From Glandiceps talaboti (taxonomy: Eukaryota > Hemichordata > Enteropneusta > Spengelidae): a DNA stretch of 64,000 bases. Shown piece after piece: positions 1-11,639 of the stretch (position 1 is its first letter; the number at the start of each line of letters is the position of its first letter). The notes below the pieces were generated by a model, which saw nothing but the letters and a program-made list of their open reading frames with translations, did no database searches and was not told the DNA's origin. Location of the stretch: NCBI RefSeq assembly GCF_964340395.1, contig NC_135558.1, positions 22,945,564 to 23,009,563 of the forward strand, in the 5' to 3' direction. A program made the translations under genes and the position numbers.

Positions 1-58
1 CAATTTCTCCCCCTACAGCACCAAGCTCAGCATACTGTTCTGATTCTTCACTGTCCAT
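1..58 (-). CDS. possible partial coding exon at left edge, unrecognised
   Basis: On the minus strand an ATG at 58-56 opens a frame that stays open to the window edge (MDSEESEQYAELGAVGGEI). An in-frame TGA lies a short way upstream, so this could be a start codon with a short 5' leader. It could also be an internal exon using an AG just upstream. The peptide is acidic and not one I recognise, and 19 codons are too few to establish coding. No polypyrimidine tract is obvious upstream. Confidence 0.2.
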   Translation of the reverse strand, partial: MDSEESEQYAELGAVGGEI

Positions 59-591
59 GATGATATACAGTAGTTTGCTGTCCTTCAATTTTCACAAATA
101 AATAAGTTATTTATGTGTGACCTTTCACCCTTTGTATTGTAAGATTATAAAGGGAGTGTCTCTTTTCCAGTACAGGATGTTATGTAAAACAAACGGGCCC
201 AGTACTGACCTTCAGAATTCCAATGTCTGTTTACCTTTGATTCTATTTGTAAATACAGGAAATTGATGCCAAGTTGGTGAATTTTCCCATCAAAGTTCTG
301 TCCAATTCTGTGTAACAAAGTCTTTCTGGAATAGAAACTTGCTGACGTCTTGAGAATTCCTTCTTACACTCAAAGTACTTTTACTATGGTGTGTAAGCCT
401 TTCCAAGTCCTTCGGCACATTAACTTGTCTCTCCTGGAGAAGTGTCTTTTGTAACAGCCTTTACAAACACAACTTTGTCCAACAATAGACTTCACTATAG
501 TTCTCACTATAGCCTTTCCACATGTAGACTTTCCCAAACAGTTTTCAATAGTTCTTATTTTCACAATCATAGTCCACAATAGTTTTTACCT
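59..591. other. AT-rich non-coding stretch, nothing recognised
   Basis: No convincing gene, RNA or transposon is seen. A 69-codon minus frame at 370-579 has no recognisable domain and is not supported. Confidence 0.4.
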
Positions 592-1066
592 TAGATGTTG
601 CAGCCTTATAATGCCTAATGTTCTGTGCAACGCCTTATATCTAGAGAGTCACATGTTTATAGTTCCACAAGCCCATTTAGTTCCAATATCCTATAGCAGG
701 TTACTCACCATACACTAGAATCATCTGTCTGTTGTCACACTGATTTCAAAGCCACAATGTCCACAATCCAAATACGGTATCAAATGAGAAAACCATAAGT
801 TTAATCGATGAAATCAAATATAACAACTTCTAGAAACTATTCTAATGTCCTACAATTATTGGTAAGTCTAGATTTGTCCGATGTTGATTCACAGTCAATA
901 TTGGTTGTTCACTGTACCTGTTTCCGCAGTGTCTTAAATGATAATCAAACAAGTTATTCACAGTCTTCGAGGTAATGAAGTCACATAGCCTTTGTTATAA
1001 CTGGACTAGCTGAGCCTTGTAATATTGTAACATATCATAATGTATTGGAGGGGTACATGTCTAAGT
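592..1066 (+). repeat. direct duplication, copy 1
   Basis: This block starts at 'tagatgttgcagcctt' and ends at 'ggggtacatgtctaagt'. It is repeated almost base for base about 736 bases downstream (1328-1815). It contains no coding sequence. It is followed by a G-homopolymer at about 1070-1086 and then degenerate 40-bp repeats. Confidence 0.85.
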
Positions 1067-1086
1067 CGGGGGGGGGGGGGGGGGGG

Positions 1087-1327
1087 TGAAATATATGTAT
1101 GTCTAAGTAGTGTTATCAACCATCTGTGAAATATACGTATGTCTAATATTGTAACATAATATAATGTATTTGAGGGGTACATGTCTAAGTAGTGTCATCA
1201 ACCATCTGTGAAATATACGGTATGCCAAAGTAGTGTCATCAACCACCTGTGAAATATACGTGTCTAATTAGTATCATCAGCCATCTGTGAAATGTACGTA
1301 TGTCTAAGTAGTGTCATCAACCACCTG
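1087..1327 (+). repeat. 40-bp minisatellite, short degenerate block
   Basis: About six imperfect copies of the same 40-bp unit that forms the larger array at 1813-2745. The unit core is 'aagtagtgtcatcaaccatc' followed by 'tgtgaaatatacgtatgtct'. The block separates the two copies of the direct duplication, so array and flanking block were probably duplicated together. Confidence 0.8.
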
Positions 1328-1815
1328 TAGATGTTGCAGCCTTGTAATGCTTAATGTTCTCTGCAACGCCTTATATATCTAGAGAGTCACATGTTTATAG
1401 TTCCACAAGCCCATTTAGTTCCAATATCCTATAGCAGGTTACTCACCATACACTAGAATCATCTGTCTGTTGTCACACTGATTTCAAAGCCACAATGTCC
1501 ACAATCCAAATACAGTATCAAATGAGAAAACCATAAGTTTAATTGATGAAATCAAATATAACAACTTCTAGAAACTATTCTAATGTCCTACAATTATTGG
1601 TAAGTCTAGATTCGTCCGATGTCGATTCACAGTCAATATTGGTTGTTTTCACTGAATGTAATACCTGTTTCCACAGCGTCTTAAATGATAATCCAACAAG
1701 TCATTCACAGTCTTCGAGGTAATGAAGTCACATAGCCTTTGTTATATCTGGTCTAGCTGAGCCTTGTAATATTGTAACATAACATAATGTATTTGAGGGG
1801 TACATGTCTAAGTAG
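1328..1815 (+). repeat. direct duplication, copy 2
   Basis: Near-identical second copy of 592-1066, differing by scattered substitutions and small insertions (for example a few extra bases near 1650). It leads into the long 40-bp array. Confidence 0.85.
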
Positions 1816-2745
1816 GGGGTGGTGAAATATACGTATGTCTAAGTAGCGTCATCAACCATCTGTGAAATATATGTATGTCTAAGTAGTGTCATCAACCATC
1901 TGTGAAATATACGTATGTCAAAGTAGTGTCGTGAACCACCTGTGAAATATACGTATGTTTAAGTAGTGCCGTCAACCACCTGTGAAATATACGTATGTCT
2001 AAGTAGTATTATCAACCATGTGTGAAATATACGTACGTCAAAGTAGTGTCGTCAATCACCTGTGAAATATAAGTATGTCTAAGTAGTATTATCAACCATC
2101 TGTGAAATATATGTATGTCAAAGTAGTATTATCAACCATCTGTGAAATATACGTATGTCAAAGTAGTGTCGTCAATCACCTGTGAAATATACGTATGTCT
2201 AAGTAGTGTCATCAACCATCTGTGAAATATACGTATGTCTAAGTAGTATTATCAACCATCTGTGAAATATACGTATGTCTAAGTAGTATTATCAACCATC
2301 TGTGAAATATACGTATGTCAAAGTAGTGTCGTCAATCACCTGTGAAATATACATATGTCAAAGTAGTGTCATCAACCACCTGTGAAATATACGTATGTCT
2401 AAGTAGTGTCATCAACCATCTGTGAAATATACGTATGTCTAAGTAGTGTCATCAACCATCTGTGAAATATACGTATGTCTAAGTAGTATTATCAACCATC
2501 TGTGAAATATACATATGTCAAAGTAGTATCATCAACCACCTGTGAAATATACGTATGTCTAAGTAGTATTATCAACCACCTGTGAAATATACGTATGTCT
2601 AAGTAGTGTCATCAACCACCTGTGAAATATACGTATGTCAAAGTAGTGTCATCAACCACCTGTGAAATATACGTATGTCTAAGTAGTATTATCAACCACA
2701 TGTGAAATACTTATGTCTAATTACTGTCATGAACCATTACTGCCA
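1813..2745 (+). repeat. 40-bp minisatellite array, about 23 copies
   Basis: Head-to-tail 40-bp units with almost no length change. Sites that vary between units are 'gtgtc' versus 'gtatt' and 'ccatc' versus 'ccacc'. The two types are interspersed, as expected from unequal exchange. The period is not a multiple of three and no long frame is maintained. Confidence 0.95.
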
Positions 2746-2929
2746 CTTGAATTACCCCTCCTTGAACATTCTCTAATTTCAAGCACAAAGTGAATGAATG
2801 GTTCATGGTAAAGTCTGGCTGTCTACATGTCTGTCTTGTTGATGATGCAGGTGATATTGGTCTCAAGCTACTGGGGATGAAATTGGTAATGATTCTAAAA
2901 TTGATCATCTGTAAATTTTGAGTGGGTTA

Positions 2930-3130
2930 TACTTACATAAGTGGCCCTAGCAACCATTGCCATGCCCTAAGCAACAGTCAAAGGGTTTATTGCAAATATA
3001 ACAACAGGGATGGGTATAGGAATTTGGTGAAATGTTAGGATAACTCAATATTGATGTACTTATTTCACTGGGCAAGTTATGTGTGTCTTTCTACAATCCA
3101 ACATACGGGTGAAAGTGTCAGTCTGCCTGG
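2930..3130 (-). repeat. fragment of a common interspersed repeat ('GTTGCTATGGGC' family)
   Basis: The stretch 'ctagcaaccattgccatgcc' near 2946 with the following 'taagcaacagtcaaa' is the reverse complement of the motif that recurs at 59.9-60.4 kb and 63.6-63.8 kb inside Notch introns. Other copies are near 4.65, 6.25, 11.65 and 20.2 kb. No coding capacity is seen, and the family is not one I can name. Confidence 0.55.
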
Positions 3131-3139
3131 ATGTGTGTA

Positions 3140-3331
3140 AACAACTTAAAAGTCAAATACAAGGGTTGTTGGTGGCTGAGTGGTAAAACCACTTGCCTCT
3201 TACCACTGCAGTCAGGGTTCGAACCCATCATTCAGGGTTTGATTCAATTTACCACTCTGAAAGTAAGAAGAGTGTCGTTCAGTTTGACTCTACCGAACAA
3301 CTCAGGTTTCCCCTGGTACTCAGTGGTTTAA
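3140..3331 (+). mobile_element. tRNA-derived SINE, copy 1
   Basis: The head resembles a tRNA gene: an A-box-like 'gtggctgagtgg' near 3172 and a perfect B-box 'gggttcgaaccc' at 3215-3226. It is followed by a body that also appears in the copy at 23533-23800 ('gtttgac' then 'accgaacaa' then 'caggttt'). The copy is diverged and truncated at its 3' end. Such elements are transcribed by RNA polymerase III from these internal boxes and moved by LINE enzymes. This one is probably dead. Confidence 0.8.
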
Positions 3332-3659
3332 TTGGGTAAAAAAATGGTAAAAAATGTGATGTTTGGTCAAAAAACATATTAACTCAATAACGACATGACA
3401 GATTATTCTGAGATTTGATGGGAACATTCTTAAGGATGTATTCCACAAATATTGAACAGATTGAGCTGAAATTTATTGGGGATGCATCTGGGTATGTGTA
3501 GATGAAAATGTTCTTTAAAATAAAATAAAATTGACAGGGAGTTTCTTTTTGGCACTGTATTTGTAATTGTGTTCATAACACTTAAAACTTTGTAAATGTA
3601 CCCAGATTGTGACTGGCATTTAAATACATTTATAAACAAGTACAATCATGTAATTTGAG

Positions 3660-3921
3660 CCCTCGAAGTGACCATGGTTACATTTCTGCAAGTGGACACC
3701 GAGACAGCAAGGCCAGCAACATGACCACAGGGTGACCATGGTTGCATTTCTGCAAGTGGACACTTAAGACAGCAAGGCCGGCAACATGACCACAGGGTGA
3801 CCATGGTTGCATTTCTGCAAGTGGACACCGAGACAGCAAGGCCGGCAACATGACCACAGGGTGACCATGGTTGCATTTCTGCAAGTGGACACCGAGACAG
3901 CAAGGCCGGCAACATGACCAG
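3660..3921 (+). repeat. 64/65-bp minisatellite, four copies
   Basis: The marker 'gaccatggtt' recurs at 3670, 3734, 3799 and 3863, so the spacing is 64, 65 and 64 bases. The unit holds 'cagcaaggccggcaacatga'. Overlapping open frames on both strands follow from the repeat and have no recognisable protein content. Confidence 0.9.
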
Positions 3922-4156
3922 ATGGCCAATTGGCACAACAAGGTTGCATATACAGCACATATGTGTGTGACCCTTGATACTGTTTGTGCAAGACTCTCAT
4001 CAACCAAGACATTTTTTGGAGTTAGGCGCCAAGCTCACATGCTTAATGAAGACTCAGAAATACATCACATTTATACCATTTTTTAGGAGAGAAAGGTGGG
4101 TTGGGGGTTTTGGAGGCGCGATGGGGTGGGGGGTTGGAGCTTGTGTAAGAGTGTTC

Positions 4157-4318
4157 GTGTGTGTGTGCATGTGTGTGTGTGTGTGTGCGTGTGTGTGTGT
4201 GTGTGCAGGTATGTATGTATGTATGTATGTTATGTATATGTATGTGTGCATGTATGTATGATTGCGTATACCCTATGTATGTGTGTATGTATGTGTGTAT
4301 AGATACATGTATGATGTT
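4157..4318 (+). repeat. TG and ATGT microsatellite
   Basis: A compound tract of (TG)n passing into (ATGT)n and variants. It gives Cys/Val/Met-Tyr frames on one strand and His/Thr frames on the other, which are artefacts of the repeat. Confidence 0.95.
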
Positions 4319-4639
4319 AAGTAGAAAGCTAAGTTGGTGGGTGTGGGTGTGTGTGTGTGAGTCAGGAGATAGTTATAGGCATTTAGGTCAATAGGATTGT
4401 ATGTTAGGTTGAATTGATAGGCTGGTGTGTGTATCGGGGAGGGGGGGTCTCTATGGGTTGATACTGTGATAGGTGTAGGTAGATATATGTACATTATACA
4501 GATTTAAGATATGATATTAGGTCGAATGGTGGGAGTGGGGTGGGTGGGTTGATGAGTGTATGATTGTGTAGTTAGATGTAGTAAGGTAGGTATTCAGGTC
4601 TTTAGGATGGTAGATATGATGTTAAGTATAATATCGAAA

Positions 4640-4800
4640 ATCTCAATTTTCTTCAAAAAGGTACATCTCAGAAATTACCTACACTGTGAATTAGGGTGAA
4701 ATTTTAAAGGGATATTTTTTGAGGAGGAAATTTTGTTCAAAATACATCGACAAAACTTACCCTAGCTACCATGACCCAGGCCTTAGCAATAGTCACATGC
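4640..4800 (+). repeat. interspersed repeat fragment
   Basis: 'aaggtacatctcagaaatta' and the following 'gaaattttaaagggatattt' recur at 6,250-6,310. Both are followed by the 'tagctaccatgacc' or 'gcaaccatgacc' motif of the family seen at 59.9 kb. Confidence 0.6.
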
Positions 4801-5400
4801 GTGGGGATCAGGGGTGGGTCTGCTGCCTGGCTTGATACTATGTTAGGTGTAGGTAAATATATAGATAGGTAGGTTTATTGGGGTACTAATCAGGCTTTTA
4901 GATATCATGTTAGGTTGAATGGTGGGGGAGGAGGTGAGGTGGGTTGATACTATGATAGGTGTAGGTAGATATATATAGATAGGTAGGTTAATAGATGTAT
5001 TAATTACTGGCTTTTAGATATCATGTTAGGTTGAATGGTGGGGAGGGGTTAGGGGGATTGATACTATGATAGGTGTAGGTAGATATATATAGATAGGTAG
5101 GTTAATTGAGGTATTAATTAGGCTTTTAGATATCATGTTAGGTTGAATGGTGGGGAAGGGTCAGGTGGGTTGATATTATGATAGGTGTAGGTAGATATAT
5201 ATAGATAGGTAGGTTAATTGAGGTATTAATTAGGCTTTTAGATATCATGTTAGGTTGAATGGTGGGGAGGGGTTAGGGGGATTGATACTATGATAGGTGT
5301 AGGTAGATATATATAGATAGGTAGGTTAATTGAGGTACTAATTAGGCTTTTAGATATTATGTTAGGTTGAATGGTGGGGGAGGAGGAGGTGGGTTGATAG
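4800..5400 (+). repeat. about 113-bp tandem repeat, five copies
   Basis: The marker 'ggcttttagatat' recurs near 4889, 5005, 5121, 5233 and 5344. Each unit also carries 'gataggtgtaggtagatat' and 'atgttaggttgaatggtggg'. The same unit forms a longer array at 10,230-11,090 in the paired duplication. Confidence 0.9.
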
Positions 5401-5799
5401 GTGTATGTAGGTAGTTAGGTGTAGACAAAGGTACTAGGTATTTTAGTCAGTAGGTTGGTAGATATGATGTTAAGTATAATATTGGTGGATTGGTGTGAGT
5501 GGATGGGTGTGTGTGTGTGTGGGTAGGGATGGCTGAGGTATGGGGGTGGGGATGGGTGTGGGGATGGTCGGGTGGGTACTTTCTCGGCCTATAAAATGGT
5601 GTATCTGTGAAGTCTTTCTCAGTTCTCATTGAGCATATAAGCTTGGCTGCACTTACTCCAAAATATGTGTTGGTTTGGGACTCCTGTGCAGACAGTGTCA
5701 GGGTCATTATATCTGTGGGGTATATGCAGCCTTGTTGTGTTACCTCAATGGCCACTGTAAATTGTTGCTGGACTTAGTGACCATGGTTGACCATGAACT

Positions 5800-6230
5800 A
5801 CCATGGTAGTTCATAGTCATATGCCCTTGGTTGAACATGGTCATCATATTAAACCAATAATGGTAAATGGCAGAATCACAGGGTTTGTACAGACTACACC
5901 TGACTGCCTAGAATTGGTAACTATTAGGTTATCAAAATAAGAGTGGCCAGGTGTTATAGATCTATCACATTAGTCACTATTTTGGAGAAAGGTGATCTGT
6001 AGTCCATAATCCTATTCACAGGGCAGCTATAGACACAACTTCAAATTAACACATGTAAATGTCACAGATTTTCATTCAATTTCAACTGAATTCTATTTGA
6101 AACTTTTAGTAATGGAAGTCTGATGGACAGTGTCTGTCTGTGTATCTTGGTGTGAAATCGAATGATCTCACTATAGGTCTGTGTTTTGGCTCCAATGGTG
6201 ATCCAATCAGCGATATGCAAATTTGATGTA
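5800..6230. other. non-coding, nothing recognised
   Basis: Unique AT-rich sequence between duplicated blocks. No gene, RNA or transposon signal is seen. Confidence 0.4.
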
Positions 6231-6620
6231 GAAATCTTAATTTTCTACAAAAAGGTACATCTCAGAAATCACCTACTGTGAATTAGGCTGAAATTTTAAA
6301 GGGATATTTCTTGAGGAAGACATTTTATTCAAAATACATTGATAAAACTTACCGCAGCAACCATGACCAAGCCTTTAGCAAGAGTCACATGCCATCATAT
6401 TTGCAAAGACAAGATGGTGGTTAGGCCTGTGCAAAAAACATTAAAAATTGTATGCAAACATGCCTAGTGACAAGGCCACAGTCACAACAACAGTCAAATG
6501 GTGATGTACATACACTATATATTGCAAAGGAAGAAACAGGTAAATAACTCAACATTCAAAAACTGAGATTTTTTGTAAAGAGATGAGTACATAAATGTTC
6601 AAAGTAAAATTTTAAGGACA
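6230..6620 (+). repeat. interspersed repeat fragment
   Basis: Shares 'aaggtacatctcagaaat' and 'gaattaggctgaaatttt' with 4,640-4,720. It then carries 'cgcagcaaccatgaccaa' and 'tttagcaagagtcacatgc', the inverted form of the motif in the Notch introns. No coding content. Confidence 0.6.
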
Positions 6621-7037
6621 ACTTCAAAACTAATGTCATGAGAATGGAATTGTGCTTCTTTTGATCATGTCCGCTTCTGAATATATTCAGAAAATAATTT
6701 AGTAAGTCATTTCCTTATTGAGATATTCAAATATGCTTTGTAAACAAGTAAGTAAATACAAATACCCAAATATGCCACATTAACTGGCACAGCACCTTCA
6801 GTGGTGGAACCTAAAATTACCTGCCAAGTCATTATCTTCATAAATGATTTTGAAATTCCCAGAATCCTATTTTCCTTAGAAAAATGAACAATATTACAAA
6901 ATGCAATGAGTACTATTCTTTTCATAGTAAGCATTTTTTAATTATGTTGATAACACTTGAAACTTTGTAAATATACCCAGATTGTGACTGGCAATAGTAA
7001 TACATTACAAATAAAACAAGTACATGTATTTTGAGCC

Positions 7038-7300
7038 CTCGAAGTGACCATGGTTACATTTCTGCAAGTGGACACTTAGACAGCAAGGCCAGCAACATGA
7101 CCACAGGGTGACCATGGTTGCATTTCTGCAAGTGGACACCGAGACAGCAAGGCCAGCAACATGACCACAGGGTGACCATGGTTGCATTTCTGCAAGTGGA
7201 CACTTAAGACAGCAAGGCCGGCAACATGACCACAGGGTGACCATGGTTGCATTTCTGCAAGTGGACACTTAAGACGGCAAGGCCAGCAACATGACCAGAT
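7038..7300 (+). repeat. 64/65-bp minisatellite, four copies (paired copy)
   Basis: Same unit and flanks as 3660-3921, and part of segmental duplication copy B. The order of unit variants ('cacttaagac' versus 'caccgagac') differs from copy A, so the arrays have rearranged since duplication. Confidence 0.9.
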
Positions 7301-7687
7301 GGCCAATTGGCACAACAAGGTTGCATATACAGCACATATGTGTGTGACCCTTGATACTGTTTGTGCAAGACTCTCATCAACCAAGACATTTTTTGGAGTT
7401 AGGCGCCAAGCTCACATGCTTAATGAAGACTCAGAAATACATCACATTTATAGCATTTTTTAGGAGAGAAAGGTGGGTTGGGGGTTTTGGAGGCGCGATG
7501 GGGTGGGGGGTTGGAGATTGTGTAAGAGTGTTCGTGTGTGTGTGTGTGTGTTTGTGCAGATATGTTTTTTTAGAATATGGTATGCTGATGGGTGTGTTTG
7601 TATGTGTGTGCCAAGGTGTAGATGGGGGTGAATGGATTAGGTGTAGGGAGGTATATGTAGATGTGTGTGTCTAGATGTGTGTGGGTG

Positions 7688-7688
<1 letters not shown>

Positions 7689-7778
<90 letters not shown>

Positions 7779-7826
7779 ACTGACTGACTGACTGACTGAC
7801 TGACTGACTGACTGACTGACTGACTG
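7689..7826 (+). repeat. compound GA then GACT microsatellite
   Basis: An uninterrupted GA tract of about 85 bases passes directly into about thirteen GACT units. Such purine-rich tracts can form triplex structures. The Ser-Leu and Ser-Val frames on the opposite strand are artefacts. Confidence 0.97.
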
Positions 7827-7829
7827 GGT

Positions 7830-9780
7830 GGGTGGGTGGGGGTTATATTTATATCTATATTTCACCCAGTACTTTACCTTGTGAACTGACATAACTAAAG
7901 AAAATAAATTTCAAATCTATAATCACATGGAAGTAAAATATTTGAGTTTGTTCTATATCTTCTAGGAAGACTTATTTACCAATTACTAATAGCTAGTTAG
8001 AGTGAGTTTGTTAGTTTGATCATTGATTAGTATATTTACATTGCAGAATCTAGTATTCAAGGAAGTGAGGTTTCTTATCTTTCTTATCACTGAATAATGT
8101 GTGTTGGCAATATTTACAAATGTGGTAAAGCACTATTACATAACACATCAGGCAAAGCTATAACACCATAGGCAAAGCTAAGCTCAATGTCATATCAGTT
8201 ATCAGTTTTACTGACCAATTATCAGTGACATTGCAAATAGCTTTAGGGATACAAACAAATTTTATGACACCTGCCTTGCTGGCTCACCAAGTGGGGAAAG
8301 TCACACATGAACCGCTAATGCAAAAATCTGTCATGGTTCGCTAGTTAGAGAGAATGAATTAGTGAATGAATTAGGTACAAGGTATTGTATAACTCCAAAA
8401 AAGTCAGGCATATATAGTTTTAGAGTGTTTTGCCAGCTAATGCCGGAAGCTTAATGAATAGAGGTCTCATTTGAATGTCTACATCCACATTATCAATGAT
8501 GAATTTTTTGCATGGGATATTGTCATTTGGCCTTTACTCAGCTGTATGTTACCCAAATTGTTCGAGTGTATGTCTGAATACATGTAGTTTATCCAAATAA
8601 TGACATATTTTCCAAACAATTCAGAGCAGGAATAAGGAGAATTATTTGGAGATTGTTGGGATGAAGGCTTGTTATTTACCTGAATAACTAACTAACCAAC
8701 CAGCTAACTTGCTAATGAACTAACAAACTAATTAACTAACTAACTTCACAAGTTTTCATCTCACAGACACATTTCCAACATATAGCTTTATTTCTATTCC
8801 GAATTTTTTAAGACAAATGTTACTACCATTAGGTTCATATTGTGTACATACCTAGACTACAGTATCTGACAGTTATGCCTGGTTTGATTGAAACCGGCCC
8901 ATTTATTCATTCCTTTATTCAGAGATATACGTGAAGACTGGATAATTTGAATCTATCATACATTTCAAGTTTAATGTTTCATTTGAAAAGTTCATCATAG
9001 ATAACATGGTTGTAGACATTCAAATGATGTCACTATCTAATAAGCTTAGTCAGTAGGGAAACATGCATTTTAATGATAAATATGTCCGTCATTCGACCAT
9101 TTTTGGTTACAAAACAAAGAAATGTGCATATTTGGACATGAAGTTTGGTTGGAATAAGCTATCCAGGTCAGACATGTATTGTGCACTTTTTTGTAGACTT
9201 ACTACATAGTCAGTCAGTCACCTTGACTGTTAGTCAAGTACATGTGCTTGCTTTTCATTCACTTATCACTCATGTTTGCTGCCAGTATTAGGACTAAATG
9301 CATTTTTATATATAAGATTTGGTAAACAGTTCTTGCTATCTTAGCTTAATTGCACTACTTTTTGTCATTTGTGAGCAGTTTGAAAACATAACAGTTTGAG
9401 TTTAATTTCACTTTAGCTCAGAAAGTATAATTAACTTAATTGTAATTAAGAACAGCTATTTCATACTGTTATACTTTAAAATAATTGATATACCCTTGAT
9501 CAGTGTAATCCAAAGTATATTAGGATGTAGGTAGAACAATAGGCAGCTATGTAGATAGGCTAAGGACAATAGTTTAATAGTAGTTTGTTTATTTGCATTT
9601 CAAGGTCTACATCCAATTTGCAAAGAAGTTACACTTCAATATTTTAAGTCAAGACTATCAATATTACACAATATACTAAGGTTGAAAGTACAACATAAAC
9701 ATATAAAACTAGATAATTTCATATAAAGTGTTTGTGTATAAATATTATACAAACTTAGCAGCTGACAATCTCTTTAGGCA
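7830..9780. other. non-coding stretch, nothing recognised
   Basis: About 2 kb of AT-rich unique sequence. The only pattern is a degenerate 'aactaacta' run near 8,686-8,750. No supported open frame or transposon signature. Confidence 0.45.
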
Positions 9781-9833
9781 GTTATGTAGATACATATGTT
9801 AGTGGTTTGATAGCTGTAGATAGATGTAGTTTT

Positions 9834-10110
9834 ATGTATGTATGTATGTATGTATGTATGTATGTATGTATGTATGTATAAATGTATGTATGTATGTATG
9901 TATAAATGTATGTATGTATGTATGTACGGTATGTATGTATGTATGTATGTATGTATAAATGTATGTATAAATGTATGTATGTACGGTATGTATGTATGTA
10001 TGTATGTATGTATGTATAAATGTATGTATAAATGTATATATATGTAACTATGTATTGTATGTGTATGTATGTATGTGTATGTATGCATGTATGATTGCAT
10101 ATGTATGTGT
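9834..10110 (+). repeat. ATGT microsatellite with 'ATAA' and 'ACGGT' interruptions
   Basis: Long (ATGT)n with regularly spaced 'ataaatgt' interruptions and two 'acggtatgt' interruptions. Cys/Met/Tyr and Ile/His/Thr open frames come only from the repeat. Confidence 0.97.
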
Positions 10111-10229
10111 GTGTATATAGAATATAGGTAGAATGCTTAGTTGGTGGGTGTGTGGGTAGGGGAATAGTTGTAGGTTTTTAGGTCAATAGGATGGTACATA
10201 TGGTAGAATTGTAGGCTGATGGGGGGGGG

Positions 10230-11090
10230 GTCGAATGGTGGCTGGGTTGAATACTATGTTAGGTGTAGGTAGATATATATATAGATAGGTAGGTTAATAA
10301 TTGAGGTACTAATAAGGCTTTTAGATATTGTGTTAGGTTGAATGGTGGGGAAGGGTCAGGTGGGTTGATACTATGTTAGGTGTAGGTAAATATATAGATG
10401 TTAGGTGTAGGTAAATATATAGATATAGGTAGGTTTATTGGGGTACTAATCAGGCTTTTAGATATCATGTTAGGTTGAATGGTGGGGGAGGGGTTAGGTG
10501 GATTGATACTATGTTAGGTGTAGGTATAGATATATATAGATAGGTAGGTTAATTGAGGTACTAATCAGGCTTTTAGATATCGTGTTAGGTTGAATGGTGG
10601 GGAAGGGTCAGGTGGGTTGATACTATGATAGGTGTAGGTAGATATATATAGATAGGTAGGTTTATTGGGGTACTAATCAGGCTTTTAGATATCATGTTAG
10701 GTTGAATGGTGGGGGAGGGGTTAGGTGGATTGATACTATGATAGGTGTAGGTAGATATATATAGATAGGTAGGTTAATTGAGGTATTAATTAGGCTTTTA
10801 GATATCATGTTAGGTTGAATGGTGGGGGAGGGGTTAGGTGGATTGATACTATGATAGGTGTAGGTAGATATATATAGATAGGTAGGTTAATTGAGGTATT
10901 AATTAGGCTTTTAGATATCATGTTAGGTTGAATGGTGGGGGAGGGGTTAGGTGGATTGATACTATGATAGGTGTAGGTAGATATATATAGATAGGTAGGT
11001 TAATTGAGGTATTAATTAGGCTTTTAGACATCATGTTAGGTTGAATGGTGGGGGAGGAGGAGGTGGGTTGATAGGTGTATGTAGGATAGT
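10230..11090 (+). repeat. about 113-bp tandem repeat, seven to eight copies
   Basis: Same unit as 4,800-5,400, with 'cttttagatat' markers near 10,318, 10,456, 10,569, 10,682, 10,795, 10,908 and 11,021. The last four units are nearly identical, which suggests recent local amplification. Confidence 0.9.
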
Positions 11091-11639
11091 TAGGTGTAGA
11101 CAAAGGTACTAGGTATTTTAGTCAGTAGGTTGGTAGATATGATGTTAAGTATAATATTGGTGGATTGGTGTGAGTGGATGGATGTGTGTGTGTGTGTGTG
11201 TGTGTGTGTTAGGGGTAGGGATGGCTGAGGTATGGGGGTGGGGATGGGGGTGGGGGATGGTCGGGTGGGTACTTTCTCGGCCTATAAAATGGTGTATCTG
11301 TGAAGTCTTTCTCAGTTCTCATTGAGCATGTAAGCTTGGCTGCACTTACTCCAAAATATGTGTTGGTTTATTTGGACTCCTGTGCAGACAGTGTCAGGGT
11401 CATTATATCTGTGGGGTATATGCAGCCTTGTTGTGTTACCTCAATGGCCACTGTAAATTGTTGCTGGACTTAAGTGACCATGGTTGACCATGAACTACCA
11501 TGGTAGTTCACCCTCATTGTTACCTTAGTTTGTCCACAAATACCTGAAAGGCAGAATTTGTGTGACAATAGCACTTTCAGTTTGATTTTTTGCACAACTG
11601 AACTGATAAAGCTAGGTTCAGTAGTAGTAGTGCTACAGG

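Larger units (their letters stand above)
3560..5790 (+). repeat. segmental duplication, copy A
   Basis: From about 3,590 ('gtaaat.tacccagattgtgactggca') onward this copy matches 6,960-7,540 (64-bp repeats and the following ATGT/TG tract). Its later part (about 4,380-5,790) matches 10,140-11,510. Copy B is longer because unrelated sequence (about 7.8-9.8 kb) lies in its middle. Shared landmarks are the 'gagttaggcgccaagctcac' segment and the closing 'gtgaccatggttgaccatg'. Confidence 0.8.
6960..11510 (+). repeat. segmental duplication, copy B
   Basis: Two blocks matching copy A: 6,960-7,540 and about 10,140-11,510. They are separated by microsatellites and about 2 kb of sequence absent from copy A. 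The right end is sharp: both copies close on 'gaactaccatggtagttca' (5,786 and 11,490) and then diverge. Confidence 0.75.

Noticed and set aside
3131-3331. Functional tRNA gene at the SINE heads
   Set aside because: Only the A and B boxes are retained. The acceptor stem does not close and a SINE body follows.
9774-10100. Open frames of Cys/Met/Tyr/Val or His/Ile/Thr/Tyr across ATGT tracts (also 4.1-4.3, 22.9-23.3 and 45.7-45.9 kb)
   Set aside because: They read a 4-base repeat in every phase on both strands. The 12-base super-period has no stop in any frame, so openness means nothing.
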